In this document: positions 7,721 to 15,971 of the stretch, in pieces
Layout: each line of letters begins with the position of its first letter
Position numbering within the stretch: the stretch's first letter is position 1
NCBI GenBank assembly: GCA_016702335.1
Contig: JADJEF010000018.1
Location: 682,001 to 746,000, forward strand
Source of the DNA: Rhodocyclaceae bacterium
GTDB taxonomy: Bacteria > Pseudomonadota > Gammaproteobacteria > Burkholderiales > Rhodocyclaceae
DNA: 64,000 bases
Direction: 5' to 3'
Notes under the pieces: model-generated
Seen by the model: the letters and a program-made list of their open reading frames with translations, nothing else
Told to the model about the DNA's origin: nothing
The model's database searches: none
Made by a program: the position numbers and the translations under genes

Positions 7721-8725
7721 TCAGAGCTTGGCGGGGTTGAATCCGGTTTCCTTGTAAATCGACTGAATCAGCTCTTTGCCGACGCGCGATTCCATCTTCT
7801 GATGCACGGGTGCCAAGGCCTTCTTGAACTCGCGCTTCTCGGCTTCCGTCGGTTGATACACCGTCGTCTTGCCACTCTTCTTGACCGCCTCAAGGGCGTT
7901 ATCGTTCTCAACCTTGGCGATCTGGTTGGCGTAGCGAGTGGACTGCTCCATCGCGTCTTCCAATTGCTTGCGCGTATCGGCCGGCAAACCGTCCCAGAAC
8001 TTCTTGTTCACCAGCACCGCGTAGCCCAGATAGCCGTGCTCGGTCAGCGTCAGGTGCTTCTGTACTTCGTGCATTTTCTGGGTATAGAGGTTCGAAATCG
8101 GGTTTTCGGTGCCATCGACCACGCCTGTCTGCAGTGCCTGATACACCTCGGAGAATGCCATCACCTGCGGCAGCGAGCCGATGGTACGCATTTGCTCCTC
8201 CAGTACCTTGGACGACTGGATACGCATCTTTTTGCCCTTCAGGTCCGCCGGTGTCTTAATCGGGGTGTTGGCCGAGAAGGACTTGAAGCCGTTATCCCAG
8301 TAGGCCAGACCCTTGATACCCTTGGGCTCAAGCTTGGCCATCAGACTTTTTCCCAAGGGACCGTTGGTCACTTTGCGCAACGAATCGTAGCCATCAAAAA
8401 TGTAGGGCAGATCAAAGGCTTCAAACTCCTTGACACCCAAGGGACCAAACTTGGCCAGCGAGGGCGCGAGCATATGGACCGCACCGAGTTGCAGTGCCTC
8501 CATCTCTTCTTTGTCTTTGTACAGCGTGCTGTTGGCGAAGACCTCAACCTTGACCTTGCCTTTGGTCAGCTCACCGGCTTTCAAGGCAAAGAAATCAGCC
8601 GCCTTGCCCTTGGGAGTCTCTTTGGCCACGACATGGCTGAACTTGATAACAATCTGCTCCTGCGCGGTGGCGGCGAATGAGAGACCGGCAGCGGCCAGGG
8701 CCAGGACGATGTGACGTAGCTTCAT
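7721..8725 (-). CDS. dctP: TRAP transporter periplasmic solute-binding protein DctP
   Basis: DctP captures the substrate in the periplasm and delivers it to DctQM. The 334-residue protein begins with a signal peptide (MKLRHIVLALAAAGLSFAATAQ) followed by the mature start EQIVIKFSHVVAKETPKG, typical of the DctP family. Later family segments are KKMRIQSSKVLEEQMRTIGSLPQVMAFSEVYQALQTGVVDGTENPISNLYTQKM. This contains the Arg (in KKMRIQSS) that binds the substrate carboxylate. A strong AAGGAGG precedes the ATG. First gene of dctPQM, divergent from the sensor kinase. Confidence 0.95.
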   Translation of the reverse strand: MKLRHIVLALAAAGLSFAATAQEQIVIKFSHVVAKETPKGKAADFFALKAGELTKGKVKVEVFANSTLYKDKEEMEALQLGAVHMLAPSLAKFGPLGVKEFEAFDLPYIFDGYDSLRKVTNGPLGKSLMAKLEPKGIKGLAYWDNGFKSFSANTPIKTPADLKGKKMRIQSSKVLEEQMRTIGSLPQVMAFSEVYQALQTGVVDGTENPISNLYTQKMHEVQKHLTLTEHGYLGYAVLVNKKFWDGLPADTRKQLEDAMEQSTRYANQIAKVENDNALEAVKKSGKTTVYQPTEAEKREFKKALAPVHQKMESRVGKELIQSIYKETGFNPAKL

Positions 8726-8786
8726 TTTGTTGCCTCCTTATTGTCCGACACGTGGCACCCGCCGTGTCCTCGGGGTTCTTGCCTTT

Positions 8787-8808
8787 TGGCATGTTGCCAT
8801 TATTGGCA
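8787..8808. promoter_or_regulatory. TGGCA half-site cluster in the dctP/dctS divergent gap
   Basis: TGGCATGTTGCCA is a 13-base palindrome (TGGCA arms, TGT centre), followed four bases later by another TGGCA in the same orientation. The cluster is in the middle of the 156-base divergent region and could be the site for the response regulator encoded downstream. That assignment is inference from position only. Confidence 0.4.
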
Positions 8809-8881
8809 TTTGCTACCGTTTTCCTATTGTGGCTTTCCACATCGCTGCTTGGTGCCGTGACTTTGGCGCTAGCATCTTGTC

Positions 8882-10843
8882 ATGCTTACCCTTACCGACG
8901 TGTCCGAAAGAAAGCACATGCGGCTGCTCTGGTGGTTGCCGAGATTTGCCTTCGGCGCGTTTATCGCCGTTGTGCTGGCCTTGCTCTGGTACTCCGATCG
9001 CAGTACGCGCGAAGAACAGCGTGGCACCCTGCTCAGTGATGTGCTCTGGCTGGAGCAGAACATCAAGTTTCAAATGGAGCACAACGAAGAGTTGCTTGCC
9101 CGACTCGATCCGACGCGTTGGCAAAACACCGCCCGCTTCGAGGCCGAAGTGCAGACCCTTCTGGCTAACAACTCTGGACTCAGGCGCGTGGTTTGGCTTG
9201 ATGACCAGCAGCGTCCGGCGCGTGCCGCCCCGCAACCACCCGGACAGGAAGATGAGCAAGCCACCGGGACTTACCAGGAAGCCACTGTCGCTCGCTCGCT
9301 CGGTCGCGCCGTCTATGGCCCGCCCAGACTCGTGGCCGATGAGTGGGAGTTCTCGGTCTACCTGCCACTGTTCCATGATGGTGCCTACCACGGCACCTCG
9401 GTGGGTATCTACTCGCTGCGCCGACTGCTGGAGGCATCTGCCCCCTGGTGGCTTACCGAGCGTTACCGCATCGTGGTTCTGGATGCCGATGCCAATGTAC
9501 TGGCCGAGCGTTCGCGGGTCGCCGAGGTCGAAAGCGAGCGCGCCTACCAGACGCCGTTTGACCCCCCTGGCCATGGTCTGTTGCTCAGTGCCACCCCGTA
9601 CTACACCCCTACCCCGCTGGCGGGTCGGATGTTGTCGTTTGCGCTCCTGGCCCTGGCGATATTGGTGCTCGCCAGTCTTTGGGCACTGCGTCGTCACGTG
9701 CAGGGGCGTCTGGCGGCGGAATCGGGCCAACGCGCCGAGGTCGCCTTCCGCAAAGCCATGGAAGATTCACTGCAAACCGGTTTGCGCGCCCGCGACCTCA
9801 ACGGACGCATGACGTACGTCAATCCGGCGTTTTGCCGCATGGTGGGTTGGTCGGCCGATGAGTTGGTGGGGCGCGTGCCGCCGATGCCCTACTGGGCGGA
9901 AGAGCATATTGAAGAAACCCGGGCCATGCACCAACGGGTGCTGGCCGGCGATTCGCCCAGCGATGGTTTCGAAATCCGCTTTCGCCGGCGCGATGGCCAG
10001 TTCTTTGATGCCCTCATTCATGAAGCGCCGCTGATCGACGGCACCGGCAAACAAACCGGCTGGATGGGCTCGGTGGTCGACGTCACGGAACGCAAGCGCG
10101 CCGCCGAGGCTACGCATCAGCACGAGCAACGCCTGCAAGCCAGTGCGCGCCTGATCACCATGGGTGAGATGGCTTCCAGCCTGGCTCACGAGCTGAACCA
10201 GCCGCTGGCCGCGATTTCCAGCTACATCACCGGCTGCCGAAACCTGATCGGCGCTGGCACGGCCAGTCTGGCGGATCTTGATGGTGCGCTGGCCAAATGC
10301 CAGGACCAGGCCCAGCGTGCGGCGCGCATCATCCGCCGTATTTACGAGTTTGTCCGCCGCCATGAACCCAAGGCCGAAGACTGCGACCTGCCCGAGTTGA
10401 TTGCTGATCTGGTGTCGCTGCTTGAGGCTGATGCGCGACGCCAGGGCGTACGTATCGTCTGCGACGTTCAGCAGCAACCGGTTCCATTGCAAGGCGACCG
10501 GGTACTGCTCGGGCAGGCACTGCTCAATCTGATGAAGAACGGCATCGAGGCAATGCGCGATACGCCGCGCGAGCAACGCAAACTGCTTGTGTCTTTTTCG
10601 GTCAGTGACCAGAGCGGTGAAATCCGCATTCGTGATGCCGGAACCGGGGTCAGTGGCGAAGCCGCCGCGCACCTGTTCGAGCCCTTTTTCACCACCAAAA
10701 CCGAGGGGCTGGGGGTGGGTCTCAATATTTGCAGATCGGTGATCGAAGCGCACCACGGCAGGCTCTGGCATGAAGCCAATCCCGAGGGCGGCAGCACGTT
10801 CTGCATTACCCTGCCACTGAACCACGGAACAGCATCGCCATGA
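8882..10843 (+). CDS. dctS: DctS-type sensor histidine kinase (two TM, PAS, kinase)
   Basis: Membrane sensor kinase that would detect the substrate of the adjacent TRAP transporter and phosphorylate the response regulator. The 653-residue protein has TM1 at about 17-37, a periplasmic sensing region to about 245, TM2 at about 249-268, a PAS domain at about 285-405 ending with SVVDVTERK, a dimerisation helix with the phosphoacceptor H436 in SLAHELNQPLAAISSYI, and an ATPase domain with N box LLNLMKNGIEAM and GxGxG box EGLGVGLNICRSVIEAHHG. This HELNQPLAAI form is typical of the DctB/DctS/FixL group. ATG 8882 precedes M at 8918; either is possible. It overlaps dctR by four bases. Confidence 0.9.
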   Translation: MLTLTDVSERKHMRLLWWLPRFAFGAFIAVVLALLWYSDRSTREEQRGTLLSDVLWLEQNIKFQMEHNEELLARLDPTRWQNTARFEAEVQTLLANNSGLRRVVWLDDQQRPARAAPQPPGQEDEQATGTYQEATVARSLGRAVYGPPRLVADEWEFSVYLPLFHDGAYHGTSVGIYSLRRLLEASAPWWLTERYRIVVLDADANVLAERSRVAEVESERAYQTPFDPPGHGLLLSATPYYTPTPLAGRMLSFALLALAILVLASLWALRRHVQGRLAAESGQRAEVAFRKAMEDSLQTGLRARDLNGRMTYVNPAFCRMVGWSADELVGRVPPMPYWAEEHIEETRAMHQRVLAGDSPSDGFEIRFRRRDGQFFDALIHEAPLIDGTGKQTGWMGSVVDVTERKRAAEATHQHEQRLQASARLITMGEMASSLAHELNQPLAAISSYITGCRNLIGAGTASLADLDGALAKCQDQAQRAARIIRRIYEFVRRHEPKAEDCDLPELIADLVSLLEADARRQGVRIVCDVQQQPVPLQGDRVLLGQALLNLMKNGIEAMRDTPREQRKLLVSFSVSDQSGEIRIRDAGTGVSGEAAAHLFEPFFTTKTEGLGVGLNICRSVIEAHHGRLWHEANPEGGSTFCITLPLNHGTASP

Positions 10844-11448
10844 ACGCCTGTCCCGTTTATCTCATCGACGACGATGCCGCCGTGCGTGATGCGCTGGCGT
10901 GGCTCCTGCGCTCCTGCGGCATAGGTTCGCAGCTCTATGCCAGCGCCGAAGAGTTTCTCGCCAGCTATCAGCCGACGATGAGCGGTGTAATTGTTCTGGA
11001 TATTCGCATGGAGGGCATGAGTGGCCTGGAGTTGTTCGACAGGCTACTGACGCTTGAATGTCCGATGCCCGTGATTTTCCTTACCGGGCATGGCGATGTG
11101 CCACAGGCAGTGCAGGCGCTTAAAAAAGGTGCGTTTGATTTTCTCGAGAAGCCCTTCGATGAAAATGAACTCACCGAGCGAGTAAAAGCCGCGATCAGCC
11201 GCGAGGCCGGCCGTCGCGGGCGTGCTCAAGAGGTGGCCAACATCGCGGATCGGCTGGAGGGCCTGACCGAGCGCGAGCGGGAAATCATGACGCGTATCGT
11301 TGCGGGCAAGCTCAACAAGGTCATTGCCGATGAGTTGCAGATTGCAGTGCGCACCGTGGAGGTGCACCGCGCACGCATTTTCAGCAAGATGGGCGTGCGT
11401 TCGGCGGTAGAGTTGGCGGGTCTTTTGGCAGGCAGGACTGCCATCTGA
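10840..11448 (+). CDS. dctR: DctR-type response regulator (receiver + LuxR HTH)
   Basis: Two-component regulator of the FixJ/DctR group that would switch on dctPQM. The 202-residue protein has a receiver with acidic pair at residues 10-11, phosphoacceptor D54 in VLDIRM, Thr in FLTGHGDVP and Lys in FLEKPFDE. A LuxR-type helix-turn-helix follows at about 140-200 (GLTEREREIMTRIVAGKLNKVIADEL ... RTVEVHRARIFSKMGVRS). The start ATG overlaps the kinase stop (ATGA), so expression is coupled. The likely target is the TGGCA cluster in the dctP/dctS gap. Confidence 0.92.
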   Translation: MNACPVYLIDDDAAVRDALAWLLRSCGIGSQLYASAEEFLASYQPTMSGVIVLDIRMEGMSGLELFDRLLTLECPMPVIFLTGHGDVPQAVQALKKGAFDFLEKPFDENELTERVKAAISREAGRRGRAQEVANIADRLEGLTEREREIMTRIVAGKLNKVIADELQIAVRTVEVHRARIFSKMGVRSAVELAGLLAGRTAI

Positions 11449-11456
11449 GCGGGTTC

Positions 11457-11486
11457 ATCGCCGTGTTGCCAGCGCCGACTTGCGGA
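11457..11486 (+). repeat. Dispersed 30-bp repeat, copy 2
   Basis: Full-length copy with variable triplet GTT and G instead of A at the next position. It lies eight bases after the dctR stop, in the convergent gap before the membrane-protein gene. Confidence 0.85.
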
Positions 11487-11583
11487 AATCGCTTGGGGCG
11501 TCCGAAGTTTAGTGAACCACCCACTGCGGGCCCGCACGGCGGATGGTGTGGGGAGGGCCGGTCAGAGCCCGGCCCTTACCCGA

Positions 11584-12207
11584 TTAGCCGTCTTGGTTTG
11601 CATAGGTGGCTTTGTAATTTGCAGGAATTTCGACGGGCTGAAGCTTTCCAGCAAGCGATAGCACGATGAGCAAAGCAATAGCACCACCGGCGACCATCGC
11701 GCCTCCAACCACAAATGCCCTGGTTGAATCAGATGCTGTTTGAAGTTGCCAGTACGCGGCGCAACCGAGATGCGTAAAAAGTGCGGTAACCGCAAGAAAA
11801 TAGTAAGGAGCAAAGAATAGTTGATTGGGCGGGACGTGAAGCCCTGCTGCAGCGTAGTAAAAGTTGGTATCAAGCTGCAGGACAGAGCGCCCAAATAGAA
11901 CGGCTCCAACGTGAATGAGTAAGAAGAAGGCGAGGTATGCACCCGACCCAGCCTGTAGCCACGGTATCAAGCCTTTGCGCTGACGCCAGCCACGAATCAC
12001 AAACCACAAGCCGCTGGCCACCTGAAAAGCCACACAGAAGAGAAGAACGCTTTCGATGGCCCAATGACGGTAGACGGTGCGAGCCGTTTCCATAAACGCT
12101 ATGTGCGTGGAGACGCCTAGTAACGACGCAAGATGATTTGCAATGTGCATTGCCGCAAATGCCACAATGACAAATGCCGAGGCTCGATGGAAGTCGCGAA
12201 GAGTCAT
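11584..12207 (-). CDS. Five-span membrane protein, possibly haem-binding (cytochrome b-like)
   Basis: Function not known. The 207-residue protein has about five hydrophobic helices and several histidines inside or near them (H8, the pair in FAAMHIANHLASL, the one in RHWAIESVLL, and those in FLLIHVGAV and FTHLGCAAY). The layout resembles the membrane anchor of succinate dehydrogenase/fumarate reductase or a b561-like cytochrome, but no diagnostic motif was recognised. It is a single gene, convergent with dctR and followed by two copies of the dispersed repeat on its flanks (copies 2 and 3). Start at 12207 begins MTLRDFHRASAF. Confidence 0.7.
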   Translation of the reverse strand: MTLRDFHRASAFVIVAFAAMHIANHLASLLGVSTHIAFMETARTVYRHWAIESVLLFCVAFQVASGLWFVIRGWRQRKGLIPWLQAGSGAYLAFFLLIHVGAVLFGRSVLQLDTNFYYAAAGLHVPPNQLFFAPYYFLAVTALFTHLGCAAYWQLQTASDSTRAFVVGGAMVAGGAIALLIVLSLAGKLQPVEIPANYKATYANQDG

Positions 12208-12287
12208 AGGAAGCCCGCTAATGTTTCCGTTCAGCGGCGCGACGCTTGCGATGCGTCCGCGGCGGCGGATGGAAATAACTTAACCCA

Positions 12288-12317
12288 ATCGCCGTCCCAC
12301 CAGCGCCGACTTGCGGA
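12288..12317 (+). repeat. Dispersed 30-bp repeat, copy 3
   Basis: Full-length copy, variable triplet CCC, in the gap between the membrane-protein gene and the 3' end of serA. Confidence 0.85.
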
Positions 12318-12386
12318 ATCAGGCGGTGCGTCTCGCCTTTGCAGGGCATCAGGAGGCCTCACGAACACATTGGTCGCGCGCCGCCG

Positions 12387-13565
12387 TCAGGCGGCAAGCA
12401 CACGCACCCGAATGACATGCTCGACTTGCTCGATCGCGGCGACCACCGCGTCATCTGGCGACTGCTCCACATCAATCACGTTGTAGGCCAGATCGGCGCG
12501 GCTCTTGTTCATCATGTCGATCACATTGACCTTGTGGTCGGCCAGGATAGACAGGACGTGTCCAAGCACCCCGGACACGTTGTCATTGGAAAACGTGATT
12601 CGCGATGTGCCCGGTGTCGAGGGCATGCTGACCGCCGGAAAATTGACCGCGTTCACGATATTGCCGTTTTGCAGATAGTCGATAAGCTGGTTGGCCGCCA
12701 TGACGGCGCAGTTTTCTTCTGACTCTTCGGTACTGGCACCAATGTGCGGCATGGCGATGATATCGGCCCGGCCGATCATGCCCGGCTCGGGAAAATCGCA
12801 GACATAGCGCCCCAGCTTTCCGGCGTCGAGACTGCGCAGCACGGCGGCCGGATCAACAATGGTTTCGCGGGCAAAGTTGAGCAGCACAGATCCGGTCTTT
12901 ACTGCCCCCAAAGCGGCTTCGTTGATCATGTGACGGGTAGCGTCCATGGCCGGTACGTGCAAGCTGACATAGTCGGCGCGCGCCATCAGGGACTGCAGGT
13001 TTTCCATGCGGGTAACCGCATTGGACAAGCGCCAGGCGGCCTCGATCGAGAGCGCCGGGTCAAAGCCGATGACCTTCATGCCCATGGCCAGCGCCATATC
13101 GGCGACCATGGAGCCAATGGCCCCGAGACCGACGATACCGAGGGTCTTGCCCTTGAGCTCGCCTCCGGAAAAACGTGCTTTTTCCTTTTCCAACAGGGCG
13201 GCCATCTCTGCCGCATCGCTCATGTGCCCGAGCGACTGAACATAGCCAATGCCGCCAAGAATGCCACGTGTCGCCAACAACATGCCCGCCAAGACCAGTT
13301 CTTTGACGGCGTTGGCATTCGCTCCCGGGGTATTGAAAACCACAATACCGCGCTTGCTGTAGTCGGCCACGGGCACATTGTTCACGCCGGCCCCCGCCCG
13401 GGCGACGGCGAGCAGCGACGGCGGAACCTCAATGCCCTGCAACTTTTGGCTGCGCAACAGAAAAGCATCGGGGTGGCCGATGTCGCTGCCGACTTCGTAA
13501 TTCGGGCGGGGAAACTGTTCCAAGCCCTTCACTGAAATCTTGTTATAGGTGCGAATCTTGAACAT
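12387..13565 (-). CDS. serA: D-3-phosphoglycerate dehydrogenase (short form with ACT domain)
   Basis: Catalyses the first step of serine synthesis, 3-phosphoglycerate to 3-phosphohydroxypyruvate, with NAD. The 392-residue protein has a D-isomer-specific 2-hydroxyacid dehydrogenase fold: AGAGVNNVP substrate loop, dinucleotide motif GIVGLGAIGSMVADMALAMGMKVIGFDP near residue 150, LNFAR, and MPHIGASTEESEENCA with the catalytic His. A C-terminal ACT domain (about 320-392, VSGVLGHVLSILADHKVNVIDM) would mediate serine feedback. It follows serC on the same strand (91-base gap), forming a serine pathway pair. Confidence 0.92.
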   Translation of the reverse strand: MFKIRTYNKISVKGLEQFPRPNYEVGSDIGHPDAFLLRSQKLQGIEVPPSLLAVARAGAGVNNVPVADYSKRGIVVFNTPGANANAVKELVLAGMLLATRGILGGIGYVQSLGHMSDAAEMAALLEKEKARFSGGELKGKTLGIVGLGAIGSMVADMALAMGMKVIGFDPALSIEAAWRLSNAVTRMENLQSLMARADYVSLHVPAMDATRHMINEAALGAVKTGSVLLNFARETIVDPAAVLRSLDAGKLGRYVCDFPEPGMIGRADIIAMPHIGASTEESEENCAVMAANQLIDYLQNGNIVNAVNFPAVSMPSTPGTSRITFSNDNVSGVLGHVLSILADHKVNVIDMMNKSRADLAYNVIDVEQSPDDAVVAAIEQVEHVIRVRVLAA

Positions 13566-13656
13566 AGAGCGTCTTTCCGGCGAAGCGAGTAACGGGAAAG
13601 CTCGTCAGGATGACGAGCTTTGATAGTGTGGGTTGAACAAATGTGCGGCCGCGCGC

Positions 13657-14772
13657 TCAGGCACTCGCCTGCGCATAAGCCCAGCTCAGCCAGGGCAGAA
13701 GAGCTTCGAGATCCGTGCGTTCAACGGTGGCCCCGCACCAGATGCGCAGGCCTGCCGGTGCGTCTTTGTAGGCGCCGATGTCGTAGGCAACACCTTCGGC
13801 TTCCAGCAGCTTGGCCGCCTTCTTTACTTGCTCTTCGCTCAAGCTCAGCGTCAGGCAGACGCTGGTGTTGGAGCGCGTCGCCGGGTCGCTGGCCAGGAAC
13901 GAGACCCAGTCGTTCGCGGCAACAAATTCGCTGAGCACCTGCAGGTTGGCTTCGCTACGGGCAATGGTGGCCGCTACGCCGCCAATGCTGTCCACCCAGG
14001 CGAGCGCATCGAGGTAGTCGGCGACACACAGCATCGACGGGGTATTGATGGTCTCGCCCTTGAACAAGCCCTCGGTGAGCTTGCCACCGGAGGTCATGCG
14101 GAAAATTTTTGGCATCGGCCAGGGCGGTGAATAGCTCTCGAGCCTGGCGACGGCGCGCGGGCTCAAAATCAACATGCCGTGAGCGCCCTCGCCGCCCAGC
14201 ACTTTTTGCCACGAGTAGGTGACGACATCCAGCTTTTCCCAGGGCAACGCCATGGCAAACACCGCTGAGGTTGCGTCGCAAATGGTCAGGCCGGCACGAT
14301 CCGCCGGTATCCAGTCGCCATTGGGCACCTTCACTCCCGAGGTGGTGCCATTCCAGGTGAATACCACGTCGTTATCGAAATTGACGGTCGAGAGATCGAC
14401 AATCGAACCATAGTCGGCTTCGAGTTTCCTGACATTGGGCAGCTTGAGTTGTTTGACGATGTCGGTGACCCAGCCTGCGCCGAAAGACTCCCACGCCAGC
14501 ACATCCACACCGCGGGGGCCAAGCAGCGACCACATGGCCATCTCGACGGCACCAGTGTCCGAAGCCGGCACCACAGCTACCCGGTAGCCCTCTGGCAGGC
14601 CGAGAATGCGTGCTGTTTCCGAGCAGGCCAGACCCAGTTCCTTTTTCCCCAGCGTCGAGCGGTGCGAGCGACCCAGCGTATCGAGTTTCAGGTTGGCGAC
14701 GTTGTAGCCGGGGCGTTTGGCGCAGGGGCCGGACGAGAAATTGGGGTTCTTGGGCTTGACCGTGGGTTGCAT
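13657..14772 (-). CDS. serC: Phosphoserine aminotransferase (alphaproteobacterial/archaeal type)
   Basis: PLP enzyme converting 3-phosphohydroxypyruvate and glutamate to phosphoserine. The 371-residue protein starts MQPTVKPKNPNFSSGPCAKRPGY and has GRSHRSTLGKKEL, the substrate site TWNGTTSGVKVP, the Asp of CDATSAVFAM and the PLP lysine in YSWQKVLGGEGAHGM. This QKVLGGEG form marks the SerC subfamily found in alphaproteobacteria and Methanosarcina rather than the E. coli type. ATG 14772 is chosen over the upstream start at 14844 because of the GGAG eleven bases before it and the family N-terminus. It is directly upstream of serA. Confidence 0.9.
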   Translation of the reverse strand: MQPTVKPKNPNFSSGPCAKRPGYNVANLKLDTLGRSHRSTLGKKELGLACSETARILGLPEGYRVAVVPASDTGAVEMAMWSLLGPRGVDVLAWESFGAGWVTDIVKQLKLPNVRKLEADYGSIVDLSTVNFDNDVVFTWNGTTSGVKVPNGDWIPADRAGLTICDATSAVFAMALPWEKLDVVTYSWQKVLGGEGAHGMLILSPRAVARLESYSPPWPMPKIFRMTSGGKLTEGLFKGETINTPSMLCVADYLDALAWVDSIGGVAATIARSEANLQVLSEFVAANDWVSFLASDPATRSNTSVCLTLSLSEEQVKKAAKLLEAEGVAYDIGAYKDAPAGLRIWCGATVERTDLEALLPWLSWAYAQASA

Positions 14773-14872
14773 GGTGAATAACTCCGGGGTGGGATGAGAT
14801 GTGCCTGCGGTTTCGCACACCACAAGCGGGTTGAAGCTGGCCATTCTAGCAATCCGGCCTGCTATGGATCGG

Positions 14873-15433
14873 TCACATACGCGCTATCGTCAGGGTTTGC
14901 CGCGCCACCTCATAGCAGTCCTCGACATGGGCATTGCCCAGTGTGCGCATTGCCCCGAAACTGATCCCTGCCGAGACAAGCTGGCCAAGAATGGGTACCA
15001 CGCGAACAACCGACTTGGTTGCAACGCGCAGGCCGAAACGCAGCAGCACCTGACGAATGACGGTCGCGGTGACCACGCGCCCGATCAACTGACTACCCAC
15101 ACTGGTTACCGTGACCAGAATCACTTTCTTGATGTGCGGATCGAGTGTTTCGATCTGCTCGGCGCTGAGCCCGAACTTGCGGCTGATCGCTGGCAGCAGA
15201 TCCATCAGCAGGGCGATGTCAGCGCCGACATCGGCACCCGGCAAGGGCAGCACCGTCGCTCCGGCGGATAGCATCGCCCGCTTCTTGACCATAGCCAAAC
15301 AATCCTGCCGGATCAACTCGAGGTCTTCCCGGGTCGCGGGAAGACCCATCGACTGGCGTGCCTCCGGTGCCTTGGGTGCCGTTGGCTCAAGGTCTCGGCG
15401 CGCTGGCACCGGACCTTTCGCGGAGCGCGGCAT
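14873..15433 (-). CDS. Small EcsC/DUF697-like hydrophobic protein
   Basis: Function not assigned. The 186-residue protein has a basic, Pro-rich N-terminus and then amphipathic and hydrophobic helices (KKRAMLSAGATVLPLPGADVGADIALLMDLL; VVPILGQLVSAGISFGAMRTLG; NAHVEDCYEVARQ). This order, with a Gly-rich helical hairpin and a final VEDCYEVARQ helix, resembles the EcsC or DUF697 families, which are membrane-associated helper proteins. The similarity is only from pattern, so it is tentative. It starts 19 bases after the HU gene ends on the same strand. Confidence 0.6.
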   Translation of the reverse strand: MPRSAKGPVPARRDLEPTAPKAPEARQSMGLPATREDLELIRQDCLAMVKKRAMLSAGATVLPLPGADVGADIALLMDLLPAISRKFGLSAEQIETLDPHIKKVILVTVTSVGSQLIGRVVTATVIRQVLLRFGLRVATKSVVRVVPILGQLVSAGISFGAMRTLGNAHVEDCYEVARQTLTIARM

Positions 15434-15451
15434 TGCCTTGCAAGCGTTGGA

Positions 15452-15832
15452 TTATTTTTTCTTGGTTGTGGGCTTCTTTGCGGCGGGCTTGGCGGCGGGC
15501 TTGGCGGCGGCCTTCTTGGCTGCGGGTTTTGCTGCAGCCTTCTTGGCCGCAGGCTTCTTCCCGGAAACCAGTGCCTTGAGGGTGGCGCCCGCGGTGAACT
15601 TGGGGAGCTTAGCGGCGGCGATTTTCAGTGTTTCGCCGGTGGCGGGATTGCGTCCTTCACGAGCCGCGCGCAACGCCGACTTAAAGGTGCCAAACCCGAT
15701 CAGGGCAACCTGCTGACCCTTGGCGATCTCGGTGCTGACAATATCAAGGACCGCGTCGAGTGCTTCGCCAGCTTTGGCTTTGGTCAGCTCGGTACGTGCG
15801 GCCAGTGCTTCAATCAATTCTGCCTTGTTCAT
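15452..15832 (-). CDS. HU-family DNA-binding protein with histone-H1-like Ala/Lys tail
   Basis: Nucleoid protein that bends and compacts DNA. Residues 1-90 are a full HU domain: MNKAELIEALAARTELTKAKAGEAL, GFGTFKSALRAAREGRNPATGE, and LPKFTAGATLKALVSG. The tail of about 35 residues consists of PAAKKAAAKPAAKK repeats, like eukaryotic H1 and bacterial AlgP/Hc1-type tails. ATG 15832 is chosen over the upstream start at 15847 because it begins MNKAEL, the HU start. Repeat-rich tails of this kind often vary in length between strains by slippage. Confidence 0.93.
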   Translation of the reverse strand: MNKAELIEALAARTELTKAKAGEALDAVLDIVSTEIAKGQQVALIGFGTFKSALRAAREGRNPATGETLKIAAAKLPKFTAGATLKALVSGKKPAAKKAAAKPAAKKAAAKPAAKPAAKKPTTKKK

Positions 15833-15971
15833 GGTTTCATCCTTCAACGTGGTTAGGAAAACCCGGATTGTGCCACTGATTCTGGCTGCAAAAGCGATTA
15901 CGCCGCCAGAATACGCCCATCAATTTCAAGGACTGCGGCGGCTTTGTCCCAATGGCCAACCCGCCGTTCCC

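Noticed and set aside
7802..8680. Long plus-strand frame opposite dctP
   Set aside because: It is antisense to the confidently assigned TRAP binding protein and shows no domain. The same holds for other long antisense frames over meaB, mcd, mch, serA and fadJ.
8785..8812. Possible sigma-54 promoter for dctP
   Set aside because: TGGCA and TGC pieces are present, but spacing does not fit the -24/-12 consensus on either strand, and the regulator is FixJ-like with a LuxR HTH rather than an AAA+ activator.
15213..15240. Sequence AGCGCCGACATCGGC resembling the dispersed repeat
   Set aside because: It shares only the AGCGCCGAC core and encodes a natural GADVGAD stretch of the EcsC/DUF697-like protein. 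It lacks the ATCGCCGT part, so it is not counted as a copy.
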